A stretch of 64,000 nucleotides of DNA from Panicum virgatum (Eukaryota > Streptophyta > Magnoliopsida > Poales > Poaceae): contig NC_053147.1 of NCBI RefSeq assembly GCF_016808335.1, positions 67,454,960 through 67,518,959 of the forward strand, in the 5' to 3' direction. Of the stretch, positions 11,971 to 23,591 are shown in pieces. The position numbers were made by a program, and so were the translations under genes. How positions within the stretch are numbered: the stretch's first letter is position 1; each line of letters begins with the position of its first letter. The notes below the pieces were generated by a model. That model searched no databases. It saw only the letters and a program-made list of their open reading frames with translations, and had not been told where the DNA came from.

Positions 11971-12232
11971 CACTACTACAGAATAGGCCTTTGTTCCAGG
12001 CTTTTTGTCCCGGTTGTCTTTGGGCCTGGGACAATAGGTGGCTTTTGTCCCGGGTCCAAAGGCTAGCCGGGCCAGCGGGGGAGACAGGGGCCTTTTGTCC
12101 CGGTTGGAGGTACCAACCCGGACAAAAGATCCCCCTTTTGTCCCGGTTGGTGGCTCCACCCGGGACAAAAGGTCCAACCCTTTTATCCCGGTTGGTAACC
12201 CCAACCCGGACAAAAGGGTGACCCATCAAAAT
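11971..12232. mobile_element. CACTA (En/Spm) transposon terminus with subterminal hairpins
   Basis: Starts CACTACTACAGAA, the consensus end of grass CACTA elements, followed by TTTTGTCCCGGTTGG strings in both orientations. Three hairpin units lie at about 12091-12129, 12135-12175 and 12178-12219 (CCGGTTGG paired with a CCAACCCGGAC-like arm). These are typical subterminal transposase-binding repeats. The opposite end was not found, so this is a fragment or a very short derivative. Confidence 0.72.
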
Positions 12233-12370
12233 TCATGGCATGAACTCATGATGCATCACTTCATGTGGGATGAAGTAACTCCTCAAACCAAACACTCTGA
12301 TGATTCCCGACCCTTATATGTCTTGTCTTATTTGTTTTAGATCTGGCTCACTACTGTTCAAGTTCATTTA

Positions 12371-12528
12371 GGTAGTGTTTGGTTACCATGGGATTCTAAG
12401 AATCTAGATAATGCACAATATCTAAAAAACCACTATGAGATTTTATATTTAAAATCTGTAAGATGTAACATAGATGACGTTTGGTTGAGAATAAGATTTT
12501 AAAAATGAGAGTGGAAGTAAACATGCCC
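12371..12528. mobile_element. Tourist-like (PIF/Harbinger) MITE
   Basis: 158 bp. Ends GGTAGTGTTTGG and AAACATGCCC are imperfect inverted repeats of the GGGCATGTTTGG type. Flanked by TTA on both sides (12368-12370 and 12529-12531), the usual 3-bp TSD of this superfamily. Confidence 0.6.
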
Positions 12529-12975
12529 TTAAATTCTGCGAAAGGATCAGATCACGCAGAGGATGGAGGTGACCAAGCTCCTCGAGGCAGGTCCGGTCTA
12601 CTCCGTTATACGTTGCCTCCTCTTTTCGTCCTGAAATAGATCATAAATCAATTAAGCATCCAGCTGCCGACAACTATCTAGATCATCGATCTGCATCTCT
12701 TTTTTCTTTTAAGCTTAATCGTCGATCGCCGCTGTCTCTCTAGACAAAACGAAGCAGTGTACGTGTGTGGGGGATAAATACCTCCTAGTACTTTAGGGAA
12801 CAAATATGAGATGTGATATACAGGAGGGCCCAATAATATGACCCAACAAACCAGTTCAAGACGCAAGAAGTTTGGCCCAAATATACGGCGGGATGCACTA
12901 TAGAATAAAGCAAGTATTAGTGTTTGCGTATTCAGTACGGATACGATTCTAATCCTAGACCGAATAGAACTTATA

Positions 12976-13206
12976 CTCCGTCTGTCCCAAAAAGAGTGTC
13001 ATTTTAGACCCTCGTGCAAAAGTTCGATCGCTCGTCTTATTTAAAAACCTTTAGAAAAATATTTATTTTTTCATAATTTGATTTATAATCACAAGTAGTT
13101 TAAACGTGTCTTGTAATTTTAAAGTTTTATAAATTTTTTGAATAAGACGAACAATCGAACTTTTGCACGAGGACCCAAAACGTCACTCTTTCTGGGATGG
13201 AGGGAG
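12976..13206. mobile_element. Stowaway (Tc1/mariner) MITE
   Basis: 231 bp with TA at both sides. Left arm CTCCGTCTGTCCCAAAAAGA continues to CTCGTGCAAAAGTTCGATCG. The right arm is its inverse (CGAACTTTTGCACGAGG, then TTCTGGGATGGAGGGAG). Long inverted arms of about 55 bp give a hairpin. No coding capacity. Confidence 0.88.
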
Positions 13207-13208
13207 TA

Positions 13209-13627
13209 GGTCGGATAGGGCAAACTCATCGTGTAACCCCTGTTCCGCTAGATTATATAAGGCGGGCAGGGGGCACCCCTGAAGGACAAGTCGAAACAAC
13301 CAACAGAACACCGCAACATCAACACAATCCACAATATACAGAATGTACGGTATTACGCGATCTAGCGGCCGGAACCTATCTAGATCGCGTTCTCCTTTGC
13401 CTTTTGTTTGCAACCATCAAGCTACAAGTTGATCTAGACACCACAAAAGCACCTTATAGAATATCTCGTGGTGTACAGTCGTTACTAAACACCGACAACA
13501 TGCTCACACGCACACAAAAATTTGGCTTGGGTTATGTACACCACCGTGCGTGCGTGCGTGCCTGTGCACGCTTCATGCATGCATACATACATATCGTTGC
13601 ATCTCTCTCCTAACACACTAACACAGC
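13209..13627. other. intergenic, nothing recognised
   Basis: A frame open over 13197-13613 starts inside the preceding MITE and has no recognisable domain, so it is treated as chance. Contains a short (TGCG)n run near 13545. Confidence 0.35.
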
Positions 13628-13777
13628 CAGGGCGTAGACAGGGGGCGGGCAGGGGCCTGGCCCCCCTATGGCTCCCAAATTTACATTGAAAATTTAAATT
13701 TTAATTAAATTTTTATATAAATTAGCATGATTGGCCCCCCTAATAATGAAAAAAACAAATTCCTGGCTCCGCCCCTG
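13628..13777. mobile_element. hAT-type MITE with perfect 8-bp TSD
   Basis: 150 bp. Flanked by AACACAGC at 13620-13627 and 13778-13785. The right end CCTGGCTCCGCCCCTG and the GC-rich left end CAGGGCGTAGACAGG are imperfect inverted repeats. The interior is AT-rich and non-coding. Confidence 0.85.
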
Positions 13778-13785
13778 AACACAGC

Positions 13786-14989
13786 ATGCACCGCACACCT
13801 GCAGACCATCTCCTGCTACTGCTAGCTAAAAACTAGCAACTCTTTTTTGACTTGCTACTCCTCCAATCCATCACCCATCTCTTTTTAATCTGCTGCAATA
13901 ATAACGGAATAATATTGGTCATCACTCATCACTCATACGGCAGCATCTAGCGAATTTCTCGCGTTTACATTGGCTTTTCTATATATGTTGCACCCCTCTC
14001 ACTATTATTATGGCGTTTTGTTATCTATATTAACCTGGATGGAGGCCCTCTTGCGGCTTGCCCGATCGATGGACGACCGATACAAGACTACTTCGCGCAG
14101 TCTTACTGATCGGAGTAGCTAGCTTTAATTTTACGGCGGCCGGCGCCATGCATGCTTATAAAGACTTGCTGAAAATAGTACTACTAGCAGCTGACAGTAA
14201 CTGGGGAAGATTGATTAAAAGTGCATGCATGCAGTGACAATTTATTAAATTCAGATCATTTTCATTCACCGTGGGCGTGCGTGTGCAGCCTATGTTGATC
14301 CTGCTGCCCTAAGCTTGACTACTCTGCCGGCCGGCCGGCCGGTCGCTCAATACTCCATCAGATGCTGCTGCTGCATGCTTCGTTCACGCGCGCGTGCTGC
14401 ATCCACTTTTGCTGGTAAGACAACAGATCACGAGTGAAAAAGCAAAAGCGAGCCAGCGGAACATTAAAGAACACTAGTGAGACCAACTTCTGTTTCGGAA
14501 GATTATATTCAGACGCCTTTTATATATAGTCTGGTCACTGGTGCGTGCGTGTGTAGGGCAGTAGGGGTTACATATATATAGCAAATTAAAGCAAAGCCAA
14601 GCCGTTTATTATCTCGTTGCAGTGTGGTCGTCGATCCATCTGCCACAAACGCAAACGGCATCATTCTGTTTGTTTATACTGTAACTAGCTATATTACGTA
14701 GCAGGTACGGTTGTTATAATCTCTCTGTGTGTCTTTGAAAATCAGTCTCAAACATAGTGTATCCATGCATGTCCAGTTGTCCACTACGAGGGACTTCGGG
14801 CATTATGCGTATCTGATGGGTCGGAATCGGACCCAACTCACAACCGCCACCTGATCGTCGACACTTCAAAGAAAGCCACAGCGGCGTTATGACTACTACG
14901 CCACCTGTAACACATGTATCCGCGTGACGAGGCTAGATTGTTGCAGATCAAAGCGACGCACAAGGCTAAATTCGTTATATTCAGCTGAT
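13786..14989. other. intergenic, nothing recognised
   Basis: No ORF or RNA gene seen. Short simple repeats only, such as (CCGG)n at about 14329-14341 and TGCATGCATGC near 14222. Confidence 0.35.
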
Positions 14990-15512
14990 TAGGGGTGGGC
15001 ATAATTAATCGAAACTAAAAAACTGATCTGAACCGAACTAACTGGGACCGAAATAATCGAGACCTTGAAAATTTCGGTCTCGGTCTCGGTCTCCATTTTC
15101 CACTAACCGAAGTTATTGGTTCGGTATCGGTCCCTAGGGTCTGTTAACCAAAGTAACCAAAAAAACCGAAGTAAGTATGATCATGTCATTTTTGTGTGTT
15201 AAATAAGTAATGTACTATCAAATTATCTAAGTATTAAGGATGTATTATTCGGCTATGTTTGACACTTATTGAAGGATTTTCTATCTTGTGATTTGCACTA
15301 AAACATAAGAAAATATATTATTTTTATCCTATAGAAATCATTATTCCTAATGTTCGGTTAAAACCGAGACTGAAACCGAAAAAACCGAGACCAAACTTCT
15401 CGGTCTTAACTTTTTCTAAAGACCGATCGGTTCCTCATTTCACCTACCCAAACATTCCTAGAAAACCGAAAGACCGAACCGATCGGTTCGGTCTAACCGA
15501 ACCCCACCCCTA
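14990..15512. mobile_element. hAT-type non-autonomous element
   Basis: 523 bp. Ends TAGGGGTGGGCA and CCCCACCCCTA are inverted. Next to both ends are strings rich in CCGAAC and its complement, forming subterminal repeats. Flanks CAGCTGAT (14982-14989) and CAACTGCT (15513-15520) match at 6 of 8 positions, consistent with an old 8-bp TSD. No transposase. Confidence 0.72.
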
Positions 15513-15520
15513 CAACTGCT

Positions 15521-16900
15521 GCTAGATGCTATCAAGCCCTACGATTAATCATACTAGCACGTCCACCTGTGCTCTTGCACGGACAAGAATCTTAGCAAAT
15601 TTAAGTATTACCTATAGCTAATCAAAGTTACTGATCTTCGTATGCAATATCTGCCAGTGGTACCTATTAATAATCCATATGCTCTTTTGGTTGTGATAAA
15701 CTAATGAATTACACCATATATTTTACTATCTATATCCATATTTTTTCTGCTTTGCATTGCGTCATCCCTGATTCTATGTTTGCCTTTAGTTAAAACCTTA
15801 GCAAATATAGATTACATATTGTTGTATCGTATGTGGTCTAGGTACGAATCTATATTACTTTTGGGTTCCAAATTTTGATCCTATTAAGTTGCTACAGTTC
15901 TTTATCTGCGTGTTAAGTTGAAACTCTAATGCTTATTATACATTTTATAAGTTGTCCTACTATATTTTTTTATAACAATGAGTTTTAGCTAGCTAGACTG
16001 CACCCGTAGTTATCACAATGGAATAAACAATTATTCTAGTCTACGCCACACAATGTTCAAAATGATGAATTTCTTTAGCAATGTACTATATATTGTAGTG
16101 CTATTTTTCTAAAAAGAATTGGATTGATATAGACCGTTGGATGATCATAACAATCAATGACGTAGATCTTTCCCCTTTTATGTTGTGTTTGATATATGAT
16201 TTAATATAGACCGCTACATGTTCATAAAATTTGAAGGTCCTAGTTTTTTATCTTATCTTCAATTAATATAGTAATTTTTATTAGGTCCTCTTAGCAAAAA
16301 GTGATGGCTCATTTGAACACTCTCTCGTTAACAATGTTGTTCCGTACATGATTCATGCATGGGTCGGCTGCCTTTCACCTACGGTTTGACAAAAAAGCAT
16401 ATTGAGGTGGATCGATGGCTATTATATATCTAGAGTTGCTTGGGTTGTGTTATCCTTTTCTTTTAAATCAAAAATCGAGTTGATTTTAAATGGAAATCAA
16501 TTCCAGCTTAGGCTAAGCTCATCAGTAGGCTTGCAAATGGACTTGCATTTCACTGTTTTGCACTATTTTGCACTGTAGACAGAGTGGAGTTTAAAATAAA
16601 ATATGAAATGGAAGGTGGGATGGAAGGCTTGGTAAGGATAGCCTTAGCTTGTTAAGGCTTGGTTTGAAACCGGGTCTCGGCGATACAAAAGATTATTTTA
16701 ATAAATAAGAATAAACCAATTTAAAAAAAATCGTTTTTTAACCGCCTCATTATCCACTTATAAGTGATCTATCTGGTTTGCCCATTCTTCAGATTTATAC
16801 GCATGTATAGTGTATTGTGAGCTGGCGCTGATGAAGCTGGCGCTTACCCGAGTGAAGTGCACTTGTCGTCAGTAATATATACTCCTATAACACGCAGTAT
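15521..16900. other. AT-rich intergenic, nothing recognised
   Basis: No ORF above background, no conserved domain, no RNA gene recognised. Confidence 0.4.
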
Positions 16901-18423
16901 TGTAACGAACATGGCACCATTGATGCCATTTCGAGTGATTTTGGTGATCGAATGACAACACAACACTTGGACTAATATGATTGTTAAGGTGATCATTCTC
17001 AGGCTTTTAGGTTCAAGTGATGACAAAGAGAAAGAGAAGATAGGCGTAGCAAGGCCCGATGGACTGCCCCTACGGGGGTTCCGCTACCCGGTTAGCGGAC
17101 GGGGTCGAGGGGGAGCCGCCCCTCGCGGGTCTCAGGGCAGCGCCCTGAAAGCTCTTCGATTCAGGAGCACCGGAAGAACCGACGCCAGGGCATCGGAGCA
17201 TCCGATGGTAGTCGGAAGAACCGACGCCTTGATACTTTGGTGCAGAAGGGAATCGAAGCCAAGTCAGCCTATAGGCACCGGTTGAACCGACGGTCCAAAA
17301 TAGGGCATCGGTGCAATGGCCGTCCTTTGTACCAGAGACGATGTCAAGTGCCCAGAAGAAGTTTCTTCAGCACCGGTTCAACCGACGGAGCATCGGTGCA
17401 TACCACCAGTGTAATGACGTCAGCGTCCAGGAGAAGATTCCTTCAGCACCGGTTGAACCGGTGAGGCATCGGTGCAAAGCATCGGTTCAACCGGTGGTCT
17501 CTGCGTCAGCCGTCAGGAGTCCAACGGCTACTTCGTGTTATGAGTGACCGGATGAACCGACGCTACCCCGCCAAGAGGCATCGGTTCTTCCGGTGGTACG
17601 CAGATTTTCAGCTAACCGTTGGAGCAACGGCTACAAGACTTGGTGGCCTATATATACGCCTCACCCCGGCCATTTGAAGATTGCTGGAGTTGCTGGACAT
17701 CCCACATACACCCAAGAACATCTCCAAGCCATACAAGAACATCAAGATCATATCTTTAGCCCTTAGCACACTTTGAGAGTGTTATGTAAAGAATTAGCTC
17801 TTAGTGAGTGAGTTTGCAAGGCTTAGAGCCTTTGTGCTGTGGTTCATTAGTGAACCAAAACAAGAGCTTGGTGCGCCGGCACCTTGGAGCGTGAAGCTCG
17901 CCGGCAACGTCATCGACCCTCCGACTTGGTGTGGAGCGGCGACGACACCTTTGTGCGGGGGACGTGGAGACCCCCATCCTTTGTGGAAAAGCTCCTTAGT
18001 GGAACCCGGGGCCAAGGTGACCGTGATTGTGTTCACGGAAGAGACTTGGTGGCCGAGTAGCAATACTCTTAGTGAGTGCTACAACAACGTGGATGTAGGT
18101 GTGCCTTTGTGGCTAACCGAACCACGGGATAAACACCCGCGTCAAGAGTTTGCTATCTCCTATCCCGCTCTTTAAGCTTCCGCATTTCTTTCTAGTAATT
18201 TGTATGCCTTTACTTTCATAGAATAGTTTCTTGGTAGGAAAGGCTATAGGTTGCTAAACTCTTTTGGGATAGGGGTTTTACACTAGAACAACCTAGTTGC
18301 ACATTTTGATAGCATGTTTTAGTTTAAGTTTTGTGCAAACTAGTTGGAGCCATAGGTCTAAGTTTTTATTAGTGCTTAATTCACCCCCTCCCCCTCTTAG
18401 GCTAGAGCACCCGATCACTTTCA
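16901..18423 (+). mobile_element. complete solo LTR of a Sirevirus-like Copia element
   Basis: 1523 bp, starts TGTAACGAAC and ends GATCACTTTCA. Flanked by a perfect 5-bp TSD AGTAT (16896-16900 and 18424-18428), which fixes both ends. U3 holds at least seven palindromic ACCGGTTGAACCG-type motifs (17165-17597), then TATATATA at 17649-17656. No internal region remains, so it arose by recombination between the two LTRs of a full element. The related U3 architecture links it to the Sirevirus copies at 19-28 and 58-64 kb, but it is a different family. Confidence 0.88.
17520..17656 (+). promoter_or_regulatory. LTR core promoter with two MSA-type sites and TATA box
   Basis: TCCAACGGCTA at 17520-17530 and, inverted, TAACCGTTGGA at 17613-17623 both match the mitosis-specific activator consensus YCYAACGGYYA. 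TATATATA follows at 17649-17656. The match is seen directly; regulation by three-repeat MYB proteins is inference. Confidence 0.55.
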
Positions 18424-18428
18424 AGTAT

Positions 18429-18989
18429 CAATTATTTCATCAATGTAGGCGCGCGCACACAATAAAACTAGCATCACGTACGCACATTGGGTCCATAAAG
18501 ATGGCCAGTCATGCCCGGCGTGAGCCAGAAAGGATAAACAAGAGTATCATCGGACAAATCATCGCTAGATGATATATATACACCTACCCCATGACAATCC
18601 AAGCAACCTCAAGACCCCTATGCCATGAATCCATGATAATGAGTTGCTGATTTAGTTTGACCCTTGCAGAAAGCTACAGCCAGGTCTAGCTTGGAAGACG
18701 GACATCGTCGAATCCAACGAGCAGGAGCTGAAGACGTACTTGACCTTTTTATTTCTGACTGGAAGCCTTACACTAGTGCGTGATGGGTGGTGCGTATGCA
18801 ACGTTACATGGCCTCTGAGCAAGCAAGCAACAAAATTAACATACATTACTTACAAGGAAAGTGCGTGTCGCCGTTAGAGCTATAAGTATTTGTTTCTCTT
18901 GCATGCTTGCGAAAAACAGTCACTGCATGCCAAAGTATATGGATTTCTGGATCACCAGGAGCACCACCATGTACTAGTTTAGTTTACTA
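18429..18989. other. intergenic, nothing recognised
   Basis: Non-coding on both strands as far as can be seen. Confidence 0.35.
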
Positions 18990-19249
18990 CTCCCACAGTC
19001 CACAAAAGAATGAAAACCCAGTTTCGTCTCAAGACAAATCAAATTAAGTTTGACCAAATTTATAGATAAGAATATTAAGGTTTATGATGACAAATAAATA
19101 TAAAAATATATTCCATCATGAATCTACCTAATAATAATATTTATACGGTAGTATAGACTTTAATACTTTTTTCTATAAACTTAGCAAAACTTATGATAGT
19201 TTGAGTTAGGACAAAACCAAATTTTTATTTTATTTTTTTACAAAGGGAG
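18990..19249. mobile_element. degenerate Stowaway-like MITE
   Basis: 260 bp. Left end CTCCCACAGTCCACAAAAG follows TA; right end TTTTTTTACAAAGGGAG is the rough inverse and is followed by TG rather than TA. AT-rich and non-coding. Old copy. Confidence 0.55.
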
Positions 19250-19408
19250 TGATTCTGTTTGATTTAGCATATCAGGAGGGAGCCATTAGCCCCTTTGGAA
19301 AGATATACTATATAGGAGAACTCTCATAAAATTCCATTTCAAAATACAGTATTATAATTCAAAAAAAAGACAGCCATCAAAGCTTTTTGACCATTAGTTA
19401 GCAAAAAA

Positions 19409-21880
19409 TCAGAGCTTTGCAACGACATGGGGATCAAGCATGAGTTTTCATCAACATACACACCCCAACAAAATGGAGTGGTGGAGAGAAAGAACAAGTC
19501 ATTAATCACTCTTGCAAGAGCAATGTTGGATGACTATGGCATATCGCAAAGATTTTGGGCCGAAGCCATCAACAACGTATGCCATGCATCCAACCGAGTT
19601 TATCTCCACCACTTCTTGGGAAAGACACCCTATGAGCTTCTCATTGGGAGGAAGCCCAACATCTCCTACTTCCGGGTGTTTGGTTGCAAATGCTACATAT
19701 TCAAGAAAAGGAAGCACCTAGGCAAGTTTGAAAGTAGATGTGATGTTGGTTTTCTTGTTGGTTATTCATCAAACTCCAAAACATATCGAGTATTCAATAG
19801 TGCTACAAGCAAGATTGAAGAAACTTGTGATGTGGAGTTTGATGAGACTAATGGCTCCCAAGGGGAAGTTTTCTCTTGTGATGATGTAGGTGATGAACCA
19901 CTTCGAGAAGTCATGAAGAACATTACTATTGGGCAAGTCAAGCCAAAGGAGGAGGCAGAAGAGCTACAAGTCTCATCCACTCAAGTTGAAGTCACTTCCA
20001 AGGATGACTCAAAGAATGAAGACAAGTCTACACCACATCACCATGATGAGTCATCTGATGAAGAAGATGATGACTCACCTCCTTTCCATGATGCCCAAGG
20101 TGAACAAGTGATTGAAGAACAACTTCCATTTGATGACATGCACATCACAAGTGAACAAGCCCAAGCTCAAGATCAAGATGGCAAATCACTAGAAGAATCA
20201 ACGTTTCAAGCACAAGAGAGGCTTACAAGAACTTTAAGAAATCATCCCATTGACTTGGTCATGGGTGACCTCTCCGGTGGAGTAAAAACTCGTAGACGTC
20301 AATGTGCCTCTTTTTGTGAACATTACTCGTTTGTTTCTTGCTTGGAACCCACAAATATAGATGAAGCTCTTGAGGACCCGGATTGGGTGATGGCCATGCA
20401 AGAAGAGCTCAACAACTTCACCCGCAATGAAGTTTGGGTTCTTAAAGAACGTCCTCAAGACAAGAATATCATTGGTACTAAGTGGGTCTTCCGCAACAAA
20501 TAAGATGAGCATGGTGTAGTGGTTCACAACAAGGCAAGACTTGTGGCAAAGGGCTTTGCACAAGTTGAAGGGTTGGATTTTGGAGAAACTTTTGCCCCCG
20601 TTGCAAGACTTGAAGCCATCCGTATCCTTTTAGCGTACGCTTCACATCACAACATAAAACTCTTTCGAATGGATGTGAAGAGTGCGTTTTTAAATGGCTT
20701 TATTAATGAGTTGGTGTTTGTTGAACAACCTCCCGGGTTTGAGGACCCTAGATATCCTAATCATGTTTATAGGTTGCACAAGGCGCTCTACGGGCTCAAG
20801 CAAGCGCTAAGGGCTTGGTATGAACGCCTTCGTGACTTCCTTCTCAATAAAGGCTTCAAGATCGGGAGGGTGGATACAACTCTATTCACAAGAATCATCA
20901 ATGAAGAGCTATTTGTATGTCAAATTTATGTTGATGATATCATTTTTGGTTCAACTAACCCCACTCTTTGCAAAGAATTTGGAGAAATGATGGCTAGGGA
21001 ATTCGAGATGTCCATGATCGGTGAGCTCAATTTCTTCCTTGGGTTTCAAATAAAGCAATTGAAGGAAGGGACTTTCATCCATCAAGAAAAGTATACAAAG
21101 GACATTCTCAAGAAATTCAAGATGGATCATTGCAAGCCGATCAAGACTCCAATGCCAACTAATGGACATCTTGACTTGGATGAGGGAGGTAAATTGGTTG
21201 ACCAAACTCTCTATCGTTTCATGATTGGGTCACTTCTTTACCTAACCGCATCTCGGCCCGATATCATGTTTAGCGTATGCATGTGTGCCCACTTTCAAGC
21301 TAATCCTAAGGAATCTCACATTAGTGCCATTAAGAGGATCCTTAGATATCTCAAGCATACGCCTAGCATAGGCTTGTGGTACCCCAAATGTGCTAGTTTT
21401 ACACTCTTGGGATACTCGGATTCGGACTTTGCTGGATGTCGTGTGGATCGCAAGAGTACATCGGGTGGGTGCCACTTGCTAGGGCGTTCCTTAGTCTCTT
21501 GGTCGTCAAAGAAACAAAATTTCGTGGCCTTGTCAACCGCGGAGGCGGAATATATTGCCGCCGGGGCTTGTTGTGCTCAAATCCTCTACCTAAAGCAAAT
21601 CCTCTTAGACTATGGTGTAGTATTAGATAGGATCCCGCTCCTTTGTGATAACGAGAGTGCCATTAAAATTGCAAATAACCCGGTTCAACACTCTCGCACC
21701 AAGCACATAGATATTCGCCATCACTTTCTAAGAGATCATGTGGCAAGGAATGATATACTACTTTGTGGTGTTCGTTCCGAAGATCAATTGGCGGATATCT
21801 TCACCAAACCTCTAGATGAGAGCACCTTTTGTAGGTTGCGAAGTGATCTTAATGTTCTAGATGCTTCTAACGTCATGTAA
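19409..21880 (+). pseudogene. Copia pol: integrase C-terminus, reverse transcriptase, RNase H
   Basis: The frame enters in integrase at NDMGIKHEFSSTYTPQQNG, with the third catalytic acid in VVERKN (about 19483), followed by the GKTPYELLIGRKP block and an acidic linker rich in Asp/Glu/His (about 19980-20200). RT begins around KARLVAKGFAQVEG, has FRMDVKSAFLNG and the active-site YVDDIIFGST (about 20927). RNase H carries YSDSDFAG, LSTAEAEYIAA and KHIDIRHHFLRD and ends at a natural stop, 21878-21880. One in-frame TAA at 20501-20503 splits the protein inside FRNK*DEHG, probably from CAA. The first two integrase catalytic acids are lost with the truncation. Confidence 0.9.
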
Positions 21881-23591
21881 TTGACTTGTCATATAGATGC
21901 ATTTCATATGTATAAATGCTAGGGGCTTGTCTAACCTTGTCAAGATAGTGATGAAAATGGGTCTTGCATGAGCCGGTGGTCTTGGTTTCGCTCATGGCAT
22001 GAAGAATGGTTCATCATGAAGAAGCTTGCCAAGGGTTCAAACTTGACAAGATAAATTTAAATTTTTGCAATGCATGAGCTTGTCATATAGAATGCATCCA
22101 TGTTTAATTTCTTGCTTTGCATTGTCATTGCATCACGTTAGTAGCATCACAAGGGAGCAAATCACACTTCAAGAAAGATATTCATGCTAAATACGATATA
22201 TCATCTCTACAAGAGTGATAAGATCAATATTGCGCTTTCATGCCTATTGAGCCACGTCCTATCGAACTTAAAGTTTCAATCTCTAAGTTCATAGGCAAAG
22301 TGGCTCATACATTTGGTTTTTTGTGTTTAAACCTCGCTTGGATCTTAATTTGCCTATGTTTATGTAAAAGCTTGCGAGAACTATATGTATGAGTGTTTGA
22401 GGGGTGAGGTTGTCTCTCGAAAATGGTCCAAATTGAGTATTTATGGTTTTGGTTTTGAAAATTTGGATCAGAAGTAGAGTTTGTAGTTCAGCAAAAAATT
22501 CTCTTAACCACCGGTTAAACCGACGTCCTGGTTTACCATGCATCGGTTCAACCGGTGCTTAAGTCTTCGTGGCTCAGTTTCTGCATCGTCTCTGGAACAA
22601 TCTCCGACTGTTACACCGACGGCCACCGGTGCATCCGATGGTTGGCGGATGAACCTATGCCAGAGCATCGGTTCTTCCGGTGCTACTGCGTGGAGTTTTG
22701 GCCCTTGCAGCGTCTCTGGACCTTACTCCTGCAGTTGCACCGACGCCCGTCGGATGCTCTGATGGCTCTGTGGCGGATCTTCCGATGCCCCTCTGTTAAC
22801 CTCGTTCAAACTCGTTAAAATCTGGTCAAAGTTACACCGATGCACCTTTTCTCTTGTTTTTCTCGCGGGGCCCACACATCAGCTTCACAATCATCTTCGT
22901 CCTACCCAAATCGAACCATCGTCCGGCCGCTCGCGCGCTGCTCCTGTGCCGCCCCTCCGCCGCCGCTCGCGCGCTCTCCTGCGCCGCCGCTCCGCCGTCG
23001 CCCACACGCCGCCGCCGCCGCAGAACCTCTGCTCCGCTGCGCACGCACGCACGCCGTCCTCTGCGCCGCGCCCGCGCAGCCCTGCAGCCCGCGCTTCGCC
23101 ACCCTGCGCCGCCGCTCGCCGCCACCGACGTGCCTTCTTCTTGCATCTCGCGCGAGTAGCCTCTCCTGTCCACGTCCTCACCCTCGTGCATGCACTGAAG
23201 CCCGTTTTGAGTCCTTTCCACCCAAAGCTTGTGTGCCCTCAAGCTGTTCGATGAATTGTCACAAGGACAAGTTTCGTCGTTTCCGACTTGGTTTCTTCCC
23301 TGATTTGCAAGGGTATGGTCTACACACTCTTTGGCATGTGAAGTTTCTTTGATACATTATCCTTTTTACACATGACCACATATGTCACTTGTTTTGAATA
23401 TGCACACATAGATATCTCTTAAATCTTTTAGTGTGTCATCGATATCGAGGCTGTTATCCACTAGTTGTTCATGTTTTAGGCTCAATCAAATCCATGCTTT
23501 GCTTAAGGACATTCTTTCCTTTAGTGGATATCTCGTATATGCATAATTCCCTGTCTTAATTCCATTATCTTCTATCAATTCTCTATGACAG
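21881..23591 (+). other. Sirevirus spacer: palindrome block, GC-rich leader and putative intron before the env-like ORF
   Basis: Three zones. 21881-22490 is AT-rich and non-coding. 22500-22840 holds several CGGTTCAACCGG/CGGTTCTTCCGG motifs like those in the LTR. 22860-23200 begins with CTCGCGGGGCCCACACATCA and is very GC-rich. A candidate intron runs 23313-23591, with donor AAGG|GTATGG and acceptor CTATGACAG placed directly before the ORF's ATG. The same donor and acceptor context occurs in copy B (62605 to 62273, minus strand). Confidence 0.6.

Noticed and set aside
11930..12340. Frames rich in CPGW/GTKG repeats
   Set aside because: Translation of the CACTA subterminal TTTTGTCCCGG hairpins, open by chance on both strands.
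13197..13613. 138-codon plus-strand frame
   Set aside because: Starts in the Stowaway right arm, has no domain and ends in simple repeats.
22832..23352. Frames in the GC-rich leader upstream of the Sirevirus env-like ORF
   Set aside because: Low complexity and not preserved between copies A and B, while splice-like ends are; better read as untranslated leader.
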